From Jannaschia formosa (GTDB lineage: Bacteria > Pseudomonadota > Alphaproteobacteria > Rhodobacterales > Rhodobacteraceae): DNA of 64,000 bases. Of the stretch, positions 26,693 through 38,245 are shown piece by piece. Positions within the stretch are counted from its first letter, which is position 1. Each line of letters opens with the position of its first letter. The position numbers and the translations under genes were made by a program. The stretch spans positions 240,405 through 304,404 of the forward strand of contig NZ_QPLJ01000002.1 of the NCBI RefSeq assembly GCF_003340555.1, written 5' to 3'. Below the pieces are notes generated by a model. The model saw only the letters and a list, made by a program, of their open reading frames with translations, ran no database searches and was not told the DNA's origin.

Positions 26693-27946
26693 TCAGTCTT
26701 CCCGCTTCACGAGCGCGTGACGCTTGCGTCCGGCCGACAGCTTGACCGGCTCGGCGAAGGCCGGACCGGCGAGCACGAGGCCGGGGTCCGACAGGGCCTC
26801 GTCGTTCACCCGCGCGCCGCCCTCGGCGATGAGGCGCTTGGCTTCCTTGCCGGACTTGGCGAGCCCGCTGCGCACGAAGAGCTGGACGACCGACACCCCG
26901 GCCGCGGCCTCCTCGGAGGTGACGGTCGCCGTCGGCAGGTCCTCGCCCGCACCGCCCCTCTCAAACACCTCGCGGGCGGTGGTCTCGGCCGCCGCCGCCG
27001 CTTCGGCTCCGTGCAGAAGCGTCGTGACCTCGTTGGCGAGCCGCACCTTGGCCTCGTTTACCTCCGCCCCTTCGAGAGCGCCCAGCCGGTCGCATTCGTC
27101 CACGGGCAGCTCGGTATAGAGCTTCAGGAAGCGGCCCACATCGGCGTCGGCCGTGTTGCGCCAGAACTGCCAGAACTCGTAGGGCGAAAGCAGGTCGGCG
27201 CTGAGCCAGATCGCGCCGGACTGGGACTTGCCCATCTTCTTGCCGTCCGACGTCGTCAGCAGCGGCGAGGTCAGGCCGAAGACCTGATCGTCGAGGATGC
27301 GGCGCGTCAGGTCGATCCCGTTGACGATGTTGCCCCACTGGTCCGACCCGCCCATCTGCAGCAGGCAGCCGTGGCGGCGGTGCAGCTCCAGGAAGTCGTA
27401 GGCCTGGAGGATCATGTAGTTGAACTCGAGGAAGCTGAGCGACTGCTCGCGGTCGAGGCGCGACTTGACCGACTCGAAGCTGAGCATCCGGTTGACGCTG
27501 AAATGGCGGCCCACATCGCGCAGGAAGGACAGGTAGTTCAGCCCGTCCAGCCAGTCGTCGTTGTTGACCATGAGCGCGTCGGTCTGGCCATCGCCGAAGG
27601 TCACGTAGGGCGCGAAGACCGCCTTGATGCCCGCGATGTTGGACTCGATCTGCTCGGGCGTGAGCAGCGGCCGCTCCTCGGCGCGGAAGGACGGGTCGCC
27701 GACCTTGGTCGTGCCACCCCCCATCAGCACGATGGGCTTGCCGCCGGTCTTCTGCAGCCAGCGCAGCATCATGATCTGGATCAGCGAGCCGACATGCAGC
27801 GAAGACGCCGTGGCGTCGAAGCCGATATAGCCCGGGACGATCCCCGCGATCAGAGCTTCGTCGAGCCCCTGATAATCGGTGCAGTCGGCCAGGAAGCCAC
27901 GCTCGATCATCACGCGCAGGAAGTCGGATTTGGGGTGGTAGGTCAT
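26693..27946 (-). CDS. tyrS: Tyrosyl-tRNA synthetase
   Basis: 417 residues, normal length. It attaches tyrosine to tRNA-Tyr. The Rossmann catalytic domain has the HIGH-type motif as [40 protein letters not shown], and the KMSKS-type motif as [14 protein letters not shown]. An S4-like RNA-binding domain is at the C-terminus ([20 protein letters not shown]). It is divergent from anmK, with 65 bases between the two starts. Confidence 0.97.
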   Translation of the reverse strand: MTYHPKSDFLRVMIERGFLADCTDYQGLDEALIAGIVPGYIGFDATASSLHVGSLIQIMMLRWLQKTGGKPIVLMGGGTTKVGDPSFRAEERPLLTPEQIESNIAGIKAVFAPYVTFGDGQTDALMVNNDDWLDGLNYLSFLRDVGRHFSVNRMLSFESVKSRLDREQSLSFLEFNYMILQAYDFLELHRRHGCLLQMGGSDQWGNIVNGIDLTRRILDDQVFGLTSPLLTTSDGKKMGKSQSGAIWLSADLLSPYEFWQFWRNTADADVGRFLKLYTELPVDECDRLGALEGAEVNEAKVRLANEVTTLLHGAEAAAAAETTAREVFERGGAGEDLPTATVTSEEAAAGVSVVQLFVRSGLAKSGKEAKRLIAEGGARVNDEALSDPGLVLAGPAFAEPVKLSAGRKRHALVKRED

Positions 27947-28011
27947 CTCGGGTTAGGTTCCTGTTGTCGGTGCGGCTTCAATAGGCGGAGCCATCGCGAA
28001 GGGGAAGGGAC

Positions 28012-29154
28012 ATGCGGCCGATCCGGGCCTTGGGCACGATGTCGGGCACCTCGCTGGACGGGGTCGATGCGGCGGAGATCTGGACCGACGGCGAGTCCAT
28101 CGCCCGCTTCGGCGAAGCGCGCTACCGCGTCTATACGGAGGCGGAGCGGAGGACCATCCGCGCGGCACTCGGCCTCTGGCACGGCGAGCCCGGCGTGGCC
28201 GAGGCCGCCGGCGTGGTCGAGGCCGCGCATCGCGAGCTTCTGGCGCAGTTCGCCCCGCCCGACGTGATCGGCTTTCACGGCCAGACCCTTGCCCACGATC
28301 CCGGCAGGCGCCGCACGCATCAGGCAGGCGACGGCGATGCTCTGGCCCGGGCGACGGGCCGGCCGGTGGTCTGGGACTTCCGCAGCTCCGACGTGACGCT
28401 GGGGGGCGAGGGCGCGCCGCTCGCCCCGGCCTATCACCATGCCTGCGCCCGCCATGTCGGCGCGACCGCCCCGGTGGCCTTCCTCAACCTCGGCGGCGTC
28501 GGGAACCTGACCTGGCTCGACCCCGCCCGCCCGATGGAGGAGGAGGGCGCGCTGCTCGCCTTCGACACCGGTCCCGCCAACGCGCCCATCGACGACCTGG
28601 TTCAGGCCCGGCTGGGCCTGCCCTTCGACGAGGGCGGGTCGCTGGCCGCCGAAGGCCGGGTCCATATCGACCTCGTCCGCGCCGTGCTGGAGCATCCCTA
28701 TTTCGAGCGCCAACCGCCCAAGTCGCTCGACCGGGGCGACTTCGCCGAGACCGGTGCAGAGATCGACGCGCTGCCCACCGCCGATGCCGTCGCGACCTGG
28801 GTCGCGGTCGTCGCGGGCGCCGTCGCGCTGGGGCTGGAGCGCTGTCCGACCCGGCCCGAGCGGCTGCTGGTCACCGGGGGCGGGCGCCGCAACCCGGCGA
28901 TCATGGACGCGCTGGCGCGTGCGACGCTCTGCGAGACGGTGCCGGTCGAGGCGGTGCGGCTCGACGGCGACATGCTGGAGGCGCAGGCCTTCGGTTTTCT
29001 TGCCGTGCGGGCCGCGCGGGGGCTGCCGACCTCGTTCCCCGGCACGACCGGGGTGCGGGCCAATGTCGGTGGCGCGAAGGTCAGCGGCGATCTGGACCTT
29101 TCCGCCCTTGACGCTAGACACCACTTGGGCCGCCGGATAGAGGGAGGCCGTTAG
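28012..29154 (+). CDS. anmK: Anhydro-N-acetylmuramic acid kinase
   Basis: 380 residues. It opens and phosphorylates 1,6-anhydroMurNAc to MurNAc-6-phosphate in peptidoglycan recycling, using ATP. The N-terminal [20 protein letters not shown] is the family signature; [37 protein letters not shown] and [14 protein letters not shown] follow as in the ASKHA (actin-like) kinase fold. GGGAAGGGA lies directly before the ATG. A lytic transglycosylase that makes its substrate is at 14364-14972. Next comes zwf on the same strand. Confidence 0.95.
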   Translation: MRPIRALGTMSGTSLDGVDAAEIWTDGESIARFGEARYRVYTEAERRTIRAALGLWHGEPGVAEAAGVVEAAHRELLAQFAPPDVIGFHGQTLAHDPGRRRTHQAGDGDALARATGRPVVWDFRSSDVTLGGEGAPLAPAYHHACARHVGATAPVAFLNLGGVGNLTWLDPARPMEEEGALLAFDTGPANAPIDDLVQARLGLPFDEGGSLAAEGRVHIDLVRAVLEHPYFERQPPKSLDRGDFAETGAEIDALPTADAVATWVAVVAGAVALGLERCPTRPERLLVTGGGRRNPAIMDALARATLCETVPVEAVRLDGDMLEAQAFGFLAVRAARGLPTSFPGTTGVRANVGGAKVSGDLDLSALDARHHLGRRIEGGR

Positions 29155-29229
29155 CGCTACCATATGACGGCGCCCCGCAGTTCGGGTCCGAGAGCGACCC
29201 CGGAAAAGATCAGCCCGGAAGGACGTGAC

Positions 29230-30684
29230 ATGGTCTCCAGAACGATCCCCGTCGACGATTTCGACCTGGTGCTCTTCGGTGCGACCGGCGATCTCGCGTC
29301 GCGGAAGATCCTGCCCTCGCTCTACCGCCGCTTCCTTGCCGGGCAGGTGCCGCCGACGGCGCGCATCATCGGCGCGGCCCGGTCCGAGATGGACGACGAG
29401 GGCTTCCGCGGTCTGGTGCGCGAGGCGCTCGACAGCTTCGTGAGTGCCGGCAAGCGGCAGGAGCAGGCGATCGCCGACTTCCTCGCGCAGTGCAGCTACA
29501 TCCCCGTCGACGCGAAGGGCGATGGCGGCTGGGACCGGCTGAAGGAGTCGGTGCGCGACGAGGCGGTGAAGGCGTTCTACTTCTCGGTGGCGCCGTCGCT
29601 GTTCGGCCCGCTCGCGCAGCGGCTTCGCTCGCACGGGATCGCCTGCGAGAACTCGCGCCTCGTCGTCGAGAAGCCCTTCGGCGTCGACCTTGAGAGCGCG
29701 AGGAAGCTCAACGCCGACCTCGCCGCCAGCTTCGACGAGCATCAGATCTACCGGATCGACCATTTCCTCGGCAAGGAGACGGTGCAGAACCTGATGGCGG
29801 TCCGCTTCGCCAATGTCCTGTTCGAGCCGCTCTGGAACGAGCGCTATGTCGACCACGTCCAGATCACCGTGGCCGAGACCGTGGGCGTCGGCGGACGCGG
29901 CGCCTATTACGACACCGCCGGCGCGATGCGGGACATGGTGCAGAACCACCTCATGCAGCTTCTCTGCCTGACCGCGATGGAACCGCCGACGCATTTCGAC
30001 GCCGACATGCTGCGCGACGAGAAGCTGAAGGTGATCCGCGCGCTCGACCCGCTGACCCCCGCCGAGATCGTGCGCGGTCAGTACAAGGAGGGGCCGGACG
30101 GGCCGTCCTATCTGGACGATGCCGAGAACCCGCAGAGCCGCACCGAAAGCTATGTCGCGCTGAAGGTCTCGATCTCCAACTGGCGCTGGAAGGGCACGCC
30201 CTTCTACCTGCGCACCGGCAAGCGCATGACCCGGCGCCTGTCCGAGATCGTCATCCAGTTCAAGGAGACGCCGCACTCGATCTTCGACCGCGACGAAGGG
30301 TCCTCGGCCAATGCGCTGACGATCCGGCTTCAGCCCGACGAGGGGATCGACCTGTCGGTGACGATCAAGGAACCGGGACCGGGCGGCATGCGTCTGGTCA
30401 ACGTGCCCCTGGACATGACCTTCGCGGACGCGCTGGGCCCCGATGGCGAGGAGATTCCCGATGCCTACGAACGGCTGATCATGGACGTGATCCGCGGCAA
30501 CCAGACCCTGTTCATGCGCGGAGACGAGGTCGAGGCTGCCTGGGCCTGGACCGACCCGATCATCGAGGGCTGGATCGACCGCGGCGCGCAGCCGTACAAG
30601 TACGCGCAAGGCTCTTCCGGTCCGGAAGAGGCGATGATGCTGATGCATCGCGACGGCCGACGCTGGCGCGAACTCGACGTCTGA
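29230..30684 (+). CDS. zwf: Glucose-6-phosphate 1-dehydrogenase
   Basis: 484 residues. It oxidises glucose-6-phosphate to 6-phosphogluconolactone with NAD(P)+. Coenzyme site [17 protein letters not shown] at the N-terminus; substrate motif [21 protein letters not shown]; and RPQ/Glu-rich C-terminal domain including RTGKRMTRR. The ATG at 29230 has GGAAGGA nine bases upstream; the earlier ATG at 29164 gives an extension without similarity. It is the first of zwf-pgl-pgi, which together bring glucose-6-phosphate and fructose-6-phosphate into the Entner-Doudoroff or pentose phosphate routes. A hairpin follows the stop. Confidence 0.96.
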   Translation: MVSRTIPVDDFDLVLFGATGDLASRKILPSLYRRFLAGQVPPTARIIGAARSEMDDEGFRGLVREALDSFVSAGKRQEQAIADFLAQCSYIPVDAKGDGGWDRLKESVRDEAVKAFYFSVAPSLFGPLAQRLRSHGIACENSRLVVEKPFGVDLESARKLNADLAASFDEHQIYRIDHFLGKETVQNLMAVRFANVLFEPLWNERYVDHVQITVAETVGVGGRGAYYDTAGAMRDMVQNHLMQLLCLTAMEPPTHFDADMLRDEKLKVIRALDPLTPAEIVRGQYKEGPDGPSYLDDAENPQSRTESYVALKVSISNWRWKGTPFYLRTGKRMTRRLSEIVIQFKETPHSIFDRDEGSSANALTIRLQPDEGIDLSVTIKEPGPGGMRLVNVPLDMTFADALGPDGEEIPDAYERLIMDVIRGNQTLFMRGDEVEAAWAWTDPIIEGWIDRGAQPYKYAQGSSGPEEAMMLMHRDGRRWRELDV

Positions 30685-30693
30685 AAGGGGAAA

Positions 30694-30715
30694 GCGGGGG
30701 GCTCCCGCCCCCCGC
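30694..30715 (+). terminator. Hairpin after zwf
   Basis: GCGGGGGGC, loop TCCC, GCCCCCCGC: a perfect 9-bp stem 10 bases behind the zwf stop. No T-run. Part of a hairpin-rich spacer before pgl and likely to stabilise the 3' end of zwf rather than end all transcription. Confidence 0.55.
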
Positions 30716-30725
30716 ACCCCCCGGC

Positions 30726-30783
30726 CCAAGGGGGCCTCGGGCCCCCTTGGAAATCCCCCCGGAGTATTTCCGGCCACAGGAAG
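30726..30783 (+). repeat. Copy B of the dispersed intergenic element
   Basis: Hairpin CCAAGGGGGCC / GGCCCCCTTGG (30726-30750) followed by the core CCCCCCGGAGTATTTC and CGGCCACAGGAAG (30755-30783). It sits between zwf and pgl in the direction of transcription, core nearest pgl. Confidence 0.75.
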
Positions 30784-30818
30784 GGGGCGCCACCAGTGTC
30801 CCCGGGAGGAGAGGACGG

Positions 30819-31490
30819 ATGGAGCTGATCGACTATGCGGATCGCGAGATGCTGGCCCTCGGGCTGGCCGATGCGCTCGCCTCGGCGCTCAAGAACTGCC
30901 TGATGGTCCACGAGCGCGCGAGCCTCTGCGTGCCCGGCGGGTCGTCCCCGGGCGAGACCTTCGCCGCGCTTTCTGGCGCGCGGCTCGACTGGGAGCGGGT
31001 GCATGTTTTCCTCAACGACGAGCGCTGGGTGCCCGAGGGGCACGAGCGGTCGAACACCACGCTCCTGAAGCGCACCCTGCTGACCGACCGCGCCGCGGCG
31101 GCCGTGCATGTGCCTCTGGTCAACGACGCCCCCACACCGGAGGAGGGGATTCCGGACCTGCTGCCCGCCTTCGATGGCGAGCTTCCGATCTCGCTGCTGC
31201 TGCTCGGCATGGGCACGGACGGCCACACGGCAAGCCTTTTCCCCGGCGCGGACCTGCTGGAGCAGGCGATGGCGCCCGACGCACCGATCCTGCTGCCGAT
31301 GCGCGCCGAAGGTGCGGGCGAGCCGCGCGTCACGCTCACCCGGCGCGTGCTGGAGGACGCGATGGAGACGCATGTCCTGATCATGGGCAACGAGAAGCGC
31401 GCCGTGCTGGAGAAGGCCCGCCGCGCCGATCCGATGGATCTGCCCATCGCCGCCTTCCTCAGGGACGCGACCGTGCACTGGGCGCCCTGA
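30819..31490 (+). CDS. pgl: 6-Phosphogluconolactonase
   Basis: 223 residues. It hydrolyses the lactone made by Zwf to 6-phosphogluconate. Conserved features: [56 protein letters not shown] and [11 protein letters not shown], all of the NagB/SugB-like fold. The ATG at 30819 is preceded by GGAGGAGAGG; the longer open frame from 30747 runs through the repeat element and is rejected. It follows zwf and precedes pgi on the same strand. Confidence 0.95.
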   Translation: MELIDYADREMLALGLADALASALKNCLMVHERASLCVPGGSSPGETFAALSGARLDWERVHVFLNDERWVPEGHERSNTTLLKRTLLTDRAAAAVHVPLVNDAPTPEEGIPDLLPAFDGELPISLLLLGMGTDGHTASLFPGADLLEQAMAPDAPILLPMRAEGAGEPRVTLTRRVLEDAMETHVLIMGNEKRAVLEKARRADPMDLPIAAFLRDATVHWAP

Positions 31491-31543
31491 GCGCGAGGCG
31501 CCGCCCCCGGGACCCACGACAACCGCACGAAAGGACCGCCTTC

Positions 31544-33133
31544 ATGGACTTCTGGACCGGCATCGAACGCCTTCGCGGCCTGACCGGCACGCCCATCTCC
31601 GCGCTGCTCGAGGACGAGGACCGCAACGCCCGGCTGCGCGTGACCGAGGGGCCATTCCTCTTCGACGCCTCGAAGACCTCGATCCCCGTCGCGGCGCTCG
31701 ACATGCTTCTGGAGATGGCCGGCGCGGTGCCCGCCCGCCGCGACGCGATGTTCGACGGCGCCGCGATCAACGAGACCGAGGGCCGCGCAGTCCTGCACAC
31801 CGCGCTGCGCGGCACGCGGCCCGTCACGGTGGACGGCGAGGACGTCATGCCGGAGGTGCAGAGCACGCTGACGCGGATGCGCGCCTTCGCCCGCGCTGTC
31901 CGCGACGGCAGCTTCGCGGGGCAGGGCGGCCGGATCACCGACGTGGTCAATATCGGCATCGGCGGCTCCGATCTCGGCCCAGCCATGGCGGCGCTGGCGC
32001 TGGCGCCCTATCATGACGGGCCGCGGACACATTTCGTCTCGAACGTGGACGGCGCGGACTGGGCGGACACGGCGAAGGGGCTCGACCCGGCGACGACGCT
32101 GGTGATCGTCGCCTCCAAGACCTTCACCACGATCGAGACGCTGACCAACGCGGAGACGGCGAAGGGCTGGATGGGCGAGACCGTGTCGGATCCCGCCGCA
32201 CAGTTCGCGGCGCTCTCGACGGCGCAGGAGAAGACGAGCGCGTTCGGGATCGACCCGTCCCGCGTCTTCGGTTTCGCCGACTGGGTCGGCGGGCGCTATT
32301 CGATGTGGGGGCCGATCGGCCTGTCGCTGATGATCGCCATCGGGCCGGAGGCCTTCGACGACTTCCTCGCCGGCGCGCGCGCCATGGACGACCATTTCCG
32401 CGAGGCGCCGCTGGCCCGGAACATGCCGGTCCTTCTGGCGCTGGTCGGGATCTGGCACCACCAGGTCTGCGGCTACCCGACCCGCGCGGTGCTGCCCTAC
32501 GACAACCGTCTGGCGCGGCTGCCGGCCTACCTGCAGCAGCTGGAGATGGAGTCGAACGGCAAGGGCGTGACGATGGACGGCACGACGCTGCCCGGCCCCG
32601 CCGGCCCCGTCGTCTGGGGCGAGCCCGGCACGAACGGGCAGCACGCCTTCTACCAGCTCATCCACCAGGGCCGCACGCCCGTCCCTTGCGAGTTCATGGT
32701 CGCCGCGCGTGGGCATGAGCCCGATCTCGACCATCACCACAAGCTGTTGATGGCGAACTGCCTTGCGCAATCCGAGGCGCTGCTGCGCGGGCGCAGTCAT
32801 TCCGAGGCGCGCGAGAAGGTGGCGGGCAAGTACGAGGGCGCCGAACTGGAGCGGCAGGCCGCCCATCGCGTCTTCGAGGGGAACCGCCCGTCCACGACGC
32901 TGATCTATCCGCTGCTGGATCCGGCGACGCTGGGCGGGATCGTCGCGCTCTACGAGCATCGCGTCTTCGTCGAGGGCGCGATGCTGGGGATCAACAGCTT
33001 CGACCAGTGGGGCGTCGAACTCGGGAAAGAGCTGGCGACCTCGCTTGGCCCGCTGGTCGAGGGGGCCGACGCGTCGGACAAGGACGCATCGACGCGGGCG
33101 CTGCTGGGGCAGTTGCTGGCGTGGCGGGGGTGA
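31544..33133 (+). CDS. pgi: Glucose-6-phosphate isomerase
   Basis: 529 residues, slightly shorter than the usual 550. It interconverts glucose-6-phosphate and fructose-6-phosphate. Signatures: [78 protein letters not shown] and, near the C-terminus, [19 protein letters not shown] lies before the ATG. The gene ends a three-gene sugar-phosphate set with zwf and pgl. No clear terminator in the 129-base gap to the convergent aldehyde dehydrogenase. Confidence 0.97.
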   Translation: MDFWTGIERLRGLTGTPISALLEDEDRNARLRVTEGPFLFDASKTSIPVAALDMLLEMAGAVPARRDAMFDGAAINETEGRAVLHTALRGTRPVTVDGEDVMPEVQSTLTRMRAFARAVRDGSFAGQGGRITDVVNIGIGGSDLGPAMAALALAPYHDGPRTHFVSNVDGADWADTAKGLDPATTLVIVASKTFTTIETLTNAETAKGWMGETVSDPAAQFAALSTAQEKTSAFGIDPSRVFGFADWVGGRYSMWGPIGLSLMIAIGPEAFDDFLAGARAMDDHFREAPLARNMPVLLALVGIWHHQVCGYPTRAVLPYDNRLARLPAYLQQLEMESNGKGVTMDGTTLPGPAGPVVWGEPGTNGQHAFYQLIHQGRTPVPCEFMVAARGHEPDLDHHHKLLMANCLAQSEALLRGRSHSEAREKVAGKYEGAELERQAAHRVFEGNRPSTTLIYPLLDPATLGGIVALYEHRVFVEGAMLGINSFDQWGVELGKELATSLGPLVEGADASDKDASTRALLGQLLAWRG

Positions 33134-33262
33134 GGGGTTCGGGTTCTCGGTGATACGCTCGGGCGGGCCTGACCCGGCGCTCCAGCCACCGAGCTCCTGC
33201 CCCGGCGATGACAGCGATGGGGCGCCCGGCCTCATGCGGGCGTGTTGCGGAACGGCGCGTGC

Positions 33263-34693
33263 TCAGCCGTGCCGCGCAGCCACCGTCTTGAGCTGGCTGA
33301 AGCCGTAGAGCGCCTCGAACCCCTTCTCGCGCCCGTGCCCGGACTTGCCGACGCCGCCGAAGGGAAGCTCCACCCCGCCGCCCGCACCGTAGTTGTTGAC
33401 GAAGACCTGCCCCGCATGAAGGTCGCGCGCGAGCCGCATCTGGCGGCCGCCGTCCCGGGTCCAGACCCCGGCGACGAGGCCGTAATCGGTGCCGTTGGCG
33501 ATGGCGACGGCCTCCTCTTCGGAGGCGAAGGGGATGACGACCTGCACTGGGCCGAAGATCTCGGCCTGTGCGAGGCGGTGGTCGGGGGTGACGCCGGTCA
33601 GCAGGGTCGGCGCGACGTAGTGCCCGCCCTCCGCGACGATCCGGCCCTGGGCCGCGACGGTCAGGTCGCCCGCCTGGGCGAGGAAGCCTTCGACGATTTC
33701 CTTCTGGCGGGCGGAGATCAGCGGCCCGACCTCCAGGTCGTCGAGCGCGGGGCCGACGCGCAGGGCGCGATATCGTTCGGCCATACGCTCCACGACCTCG
33801 TCATGGAGGGCGCGGTGGACGAGGATGCGCGAGGCGGCCGAGCAGGTCTGACCGGCGTTCTGGATGCCGGCGTTGACGAGGAAGGGCAGGGCGGCGTCGA
33901 GATCGGCATCCTCGAAGACGAGCTGGGGGGACTTGCCACCCAGCTCCAGCGTGACCGGCACGACGTTGGCCCCGGCCGCCTGCTGCACCTTGACGCCGGT
34001 GGCGACGGAGCCGGTGAAGCTGACATGGTGGACGCCCGGATGTCCGGCCAACGCCGCCCCGGCCTCCTGCCCGAGGCCCGGGACGACGTTCAGCGCGCCA
34101 TCGGGCAGCCCCGCCTCGACCGCGATCCGCGCGAAGGCGAGGGCGGTCAGGCAGGCCTCCTCGGCGGGTTTCAGGACGCAGGCATTGCCCATGGCGAGCG
34201 CCGCGCCGACGGACCGGCCGATGATCTGCATCGGGTAGTTCCAAGGCACGATATGGCCGGTGACGCCGTGCGGCTGGCGCAGCGTATAGACGGTATAGCC
34301 GTCGAGATAGGGGATCGTCTCGCCATGGACCTTGTCGGCGGCGCCGCCGTAGAACTCCAGGTAGCGAGCCAGCGCGACGGCATCGGCCCGCGCCTGCGTC
34401 AGCGGCTTGCCGACATCCGTCGCCTCCAGCCGGGCAAGGTCCTCGACCCGCGCCAGCACGAGCCGGCCCATCTCGGTCAGCAGCCGACCCCTTTCGAGCG
34501 CGGTCATCCGCCCCCAGGGACCGCGCCGCGCTTCGCTGGCCGCGGCGACGGCGGCGTCGATCTCGCGCGACTGGCCCCGGGGGATGGCGCCGATGGGCTG
34601 GCCGGTGGAGGGGTTCTCCAGCACCAGCGTTTCCGCCGCGCGCACCCACTGCCCGCCGATCAGCATCTCTTCGGTGTCGAACCAGGCTGCCAT
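33263..34693 (-). CDS. Aldehyde dehydrogenase (NAD(P)-dependent)
   Basis: 476 residues. It oxidises an aldehyde to the acid. The catalytic Glu is in VTLELGGKSPQLV and the catalytic Cys in NAGQTCSAASRILV; VPWNYPMQIIGRSVGAALAM and SFTGSVATGVKVQQ are the coenzyme-fold contacts; and EIFGPVQVVIPF, PFGGVGKSGHGREKG complete the C-terminal domain. The exact substrate (betaine, gamma-aminobutyraldehyde or other) cannot be fixed. The start at 34693 follows AGGAGGAGAG; an upstream ATG at 34732 gives a 13-residue extension I reject. A repeat element separates it from the upstream ABC genes, so it may be its own unit. Confidence 0.93.
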   Translation of the reverse strand: MAAWFDTEEMLIGGQWVRAAETLVLENPSTGQPIGAIPRGQSREIDAAVAAASEARRGPWGRMTALERGRLLTEMGRLVLARVEDLARLEATDVGKPLTQARADAVALARYLEFYGGAADKVHGETIPYLDGYTVYTLRQPHGVTGHIVPWNYPMQIIGRSVGAALAMGNACVLKPAEEACLTALAFARIAVEAGLPDGALNVVPGLGQEAGAALAGHPGVHHVSFTGSVATGVKVQQAAGANVVPVTLELGGKSPQLVFEDADLDAALPFLVNAGIQNAGQTCSAASRILVHRALHDEVVERMAERYRALRVGPALDDLEVGPLISARQKEIVEGFLAQAGDLTVAAQGRIVAEGGHYVAPTLLTGVTPDHRLAQAEIFGPVQVVIPFASEEEAVAIANGTDYGLVAGVWTRDGGRQMRLARDLHAGQVFVNNYGAGGGVELPFGGVGKSGHGREKGFEALYGFSQLKTVAARHG

Positions 34694-34740
34694 CTCGTGT
34701 CTCTCCTCCTGCGCCGTCGGGAGTGGTGGCACGGGCGGGA

Positions 34741-34790
34741 GCGAGGGGCCAGCCCCTCGCGCTCCCCGGAGTATTTTCGGCCACAGGAAG
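34741..34790 (+). repeat. Copy C of the dispersed intergenic element
   Basis: Hairpin GCGAGGGG, CCAG, CCCCTCGC (34741-34760), then the core CCCCGGAGTATTTTCGG and CCACAGGAAG (34764-34790). It lies between two minus-strand genes, so here the element points against transcription, unlike copies A, B, D and F. Confidence 0.75.
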
Positions 34791-34804
34791 GAGAGGCCGG
34801 TGGA

Positions 34805-36369
<1,565 letters not shown>

Positions 36370-36373
<4 letters not shown>

Positions 36374-37181
36374 AATGCGCGGCGCCGGAGCCGGGGGTCG
36401 AGCGCGTCGCGCAACCCGTCGCCCAGAAGGTTCAGGCCAAGCACCATCCCGACGATGGCGAGCCCCGGCAGGATGGCGAGCTGCGGCTCGGTATAGATCA
36501 TCGTCTGCGCGTCGGCGAGCATCCGGCCCCAGCTGGCCGTCGGGGGCTGGGCGCCAAGACCTAGGTAGGAAAGCGCCGCCTCGGCCAGGATGCCCAGCGA
36601 GAACTGGATCGTCGCCTGCACGATCAGCAGGTTGGCGATGTTGGGCAGGATGTGCTCGGCCGAGATCCGGGCGCGCCCCTTGCCCGCGACCCGCGCCGCC
36701 ATGACGTAGTCCAGCGTCCAGAGCGGCAGCGCGCCACCGCGCGCGACCCGGGCGAAGACGGGGATGTTGAAGATTCCGATGGCGAGGATCGCGTTCAGGG
36801 CCGAGGGGCCGAAGACCGCCGTGATCAGGATCGCGATGACCAGCGAGGGGAAGGCGAAGATCAGGTCGTTGCCGCGCATGATGAGTTCGTCCACCCAACC
36901 GCCCCGCTTCGCCGCCGCCCAGAGGCCCAGCGGCACGCCCACGGCGACGCCGATGCCGACGGCGACCAGCGCGACGGCAATGGAGGTGCGCGCGCCCTCC
37001 ATCAGCATCGACAGCATGTCGCGCCCGAAATGGTCGGTGCCCAGCGGATGCGCGGCCGAAGGCGCCAGCAGCCGCTGCGAGACGTCGAGCCGCGTGACGT
37101 CATGGGGCACCCAGAGCAGCGAGACGAGCGCCGCCGCCGCGAAGATCGCGGTCAACACCGCGCCGATCCCCATCGCGCCTC

Positions 37182-37185
<4 letters not shown>
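36370..37185 (-). CDS. Peptide-type ABC importer permease (DppC/YejE-like)
   Basis: About 271 residues. A membrane helix at the N-terminus (VLTAIFAAAALVSLLW), HPLGTDHFGRDMLSMLMEGA as in DppC-type permeases, further helices, the ATPase-contact loop AARVAGKGRARISAEHILPN, and ASWGRMLADAQ near the end. Two starts are possible: a GTG at 37185, overlapping the previous stop as GTGA, and an ATG at 37173, with GAGAGG upstream. I give the GTG because of the overlap. It carries substrate across the membrane together with the other permease. Confidence 0.9.
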
Positions 37186-38120
<935 letters not shown>

Positions 38121-38165
38121 GGGCGGACGCTACAAGCGCCACCGCGCGGGCGAAAGGGGCGGGGG

Positions 38166-38205
38166 CCGTCATCGAACCGTCGCGAAACCGTAACGTCGGC
38201 GTCAC
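38166..38205 (+). promoter_or_regulatory. Possible Pho box array (PhoB site)
   Basis: Four related 7-mers with an exact 11-base period: CCGTCAT (38166), CCGTCGC (38177), CCGTAAC (38188) and GCGTCAC (38199). Known Pho boxes are 11-base direct repeats of CTGTCAT-like half-sites separated by 4 bases, which fits in spacing and roughly in sequence. It lies 41 bases before the start codon of a phytase-like exported protein. Position 2 reads C instead of T in all four, so the match is imperfect. Confidence 0.45.
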
Positions 38206-38245
38206 CCGTCGCGGCGACATCGCGCGATACATGCAGGGGGCATCC

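Noticed and set aside
33134-33262. Gap between pgi and aldehyde dehydrogenase as another repeat copy
   Set aside because: GC-rich but without the conserved core or a matching hairpin.
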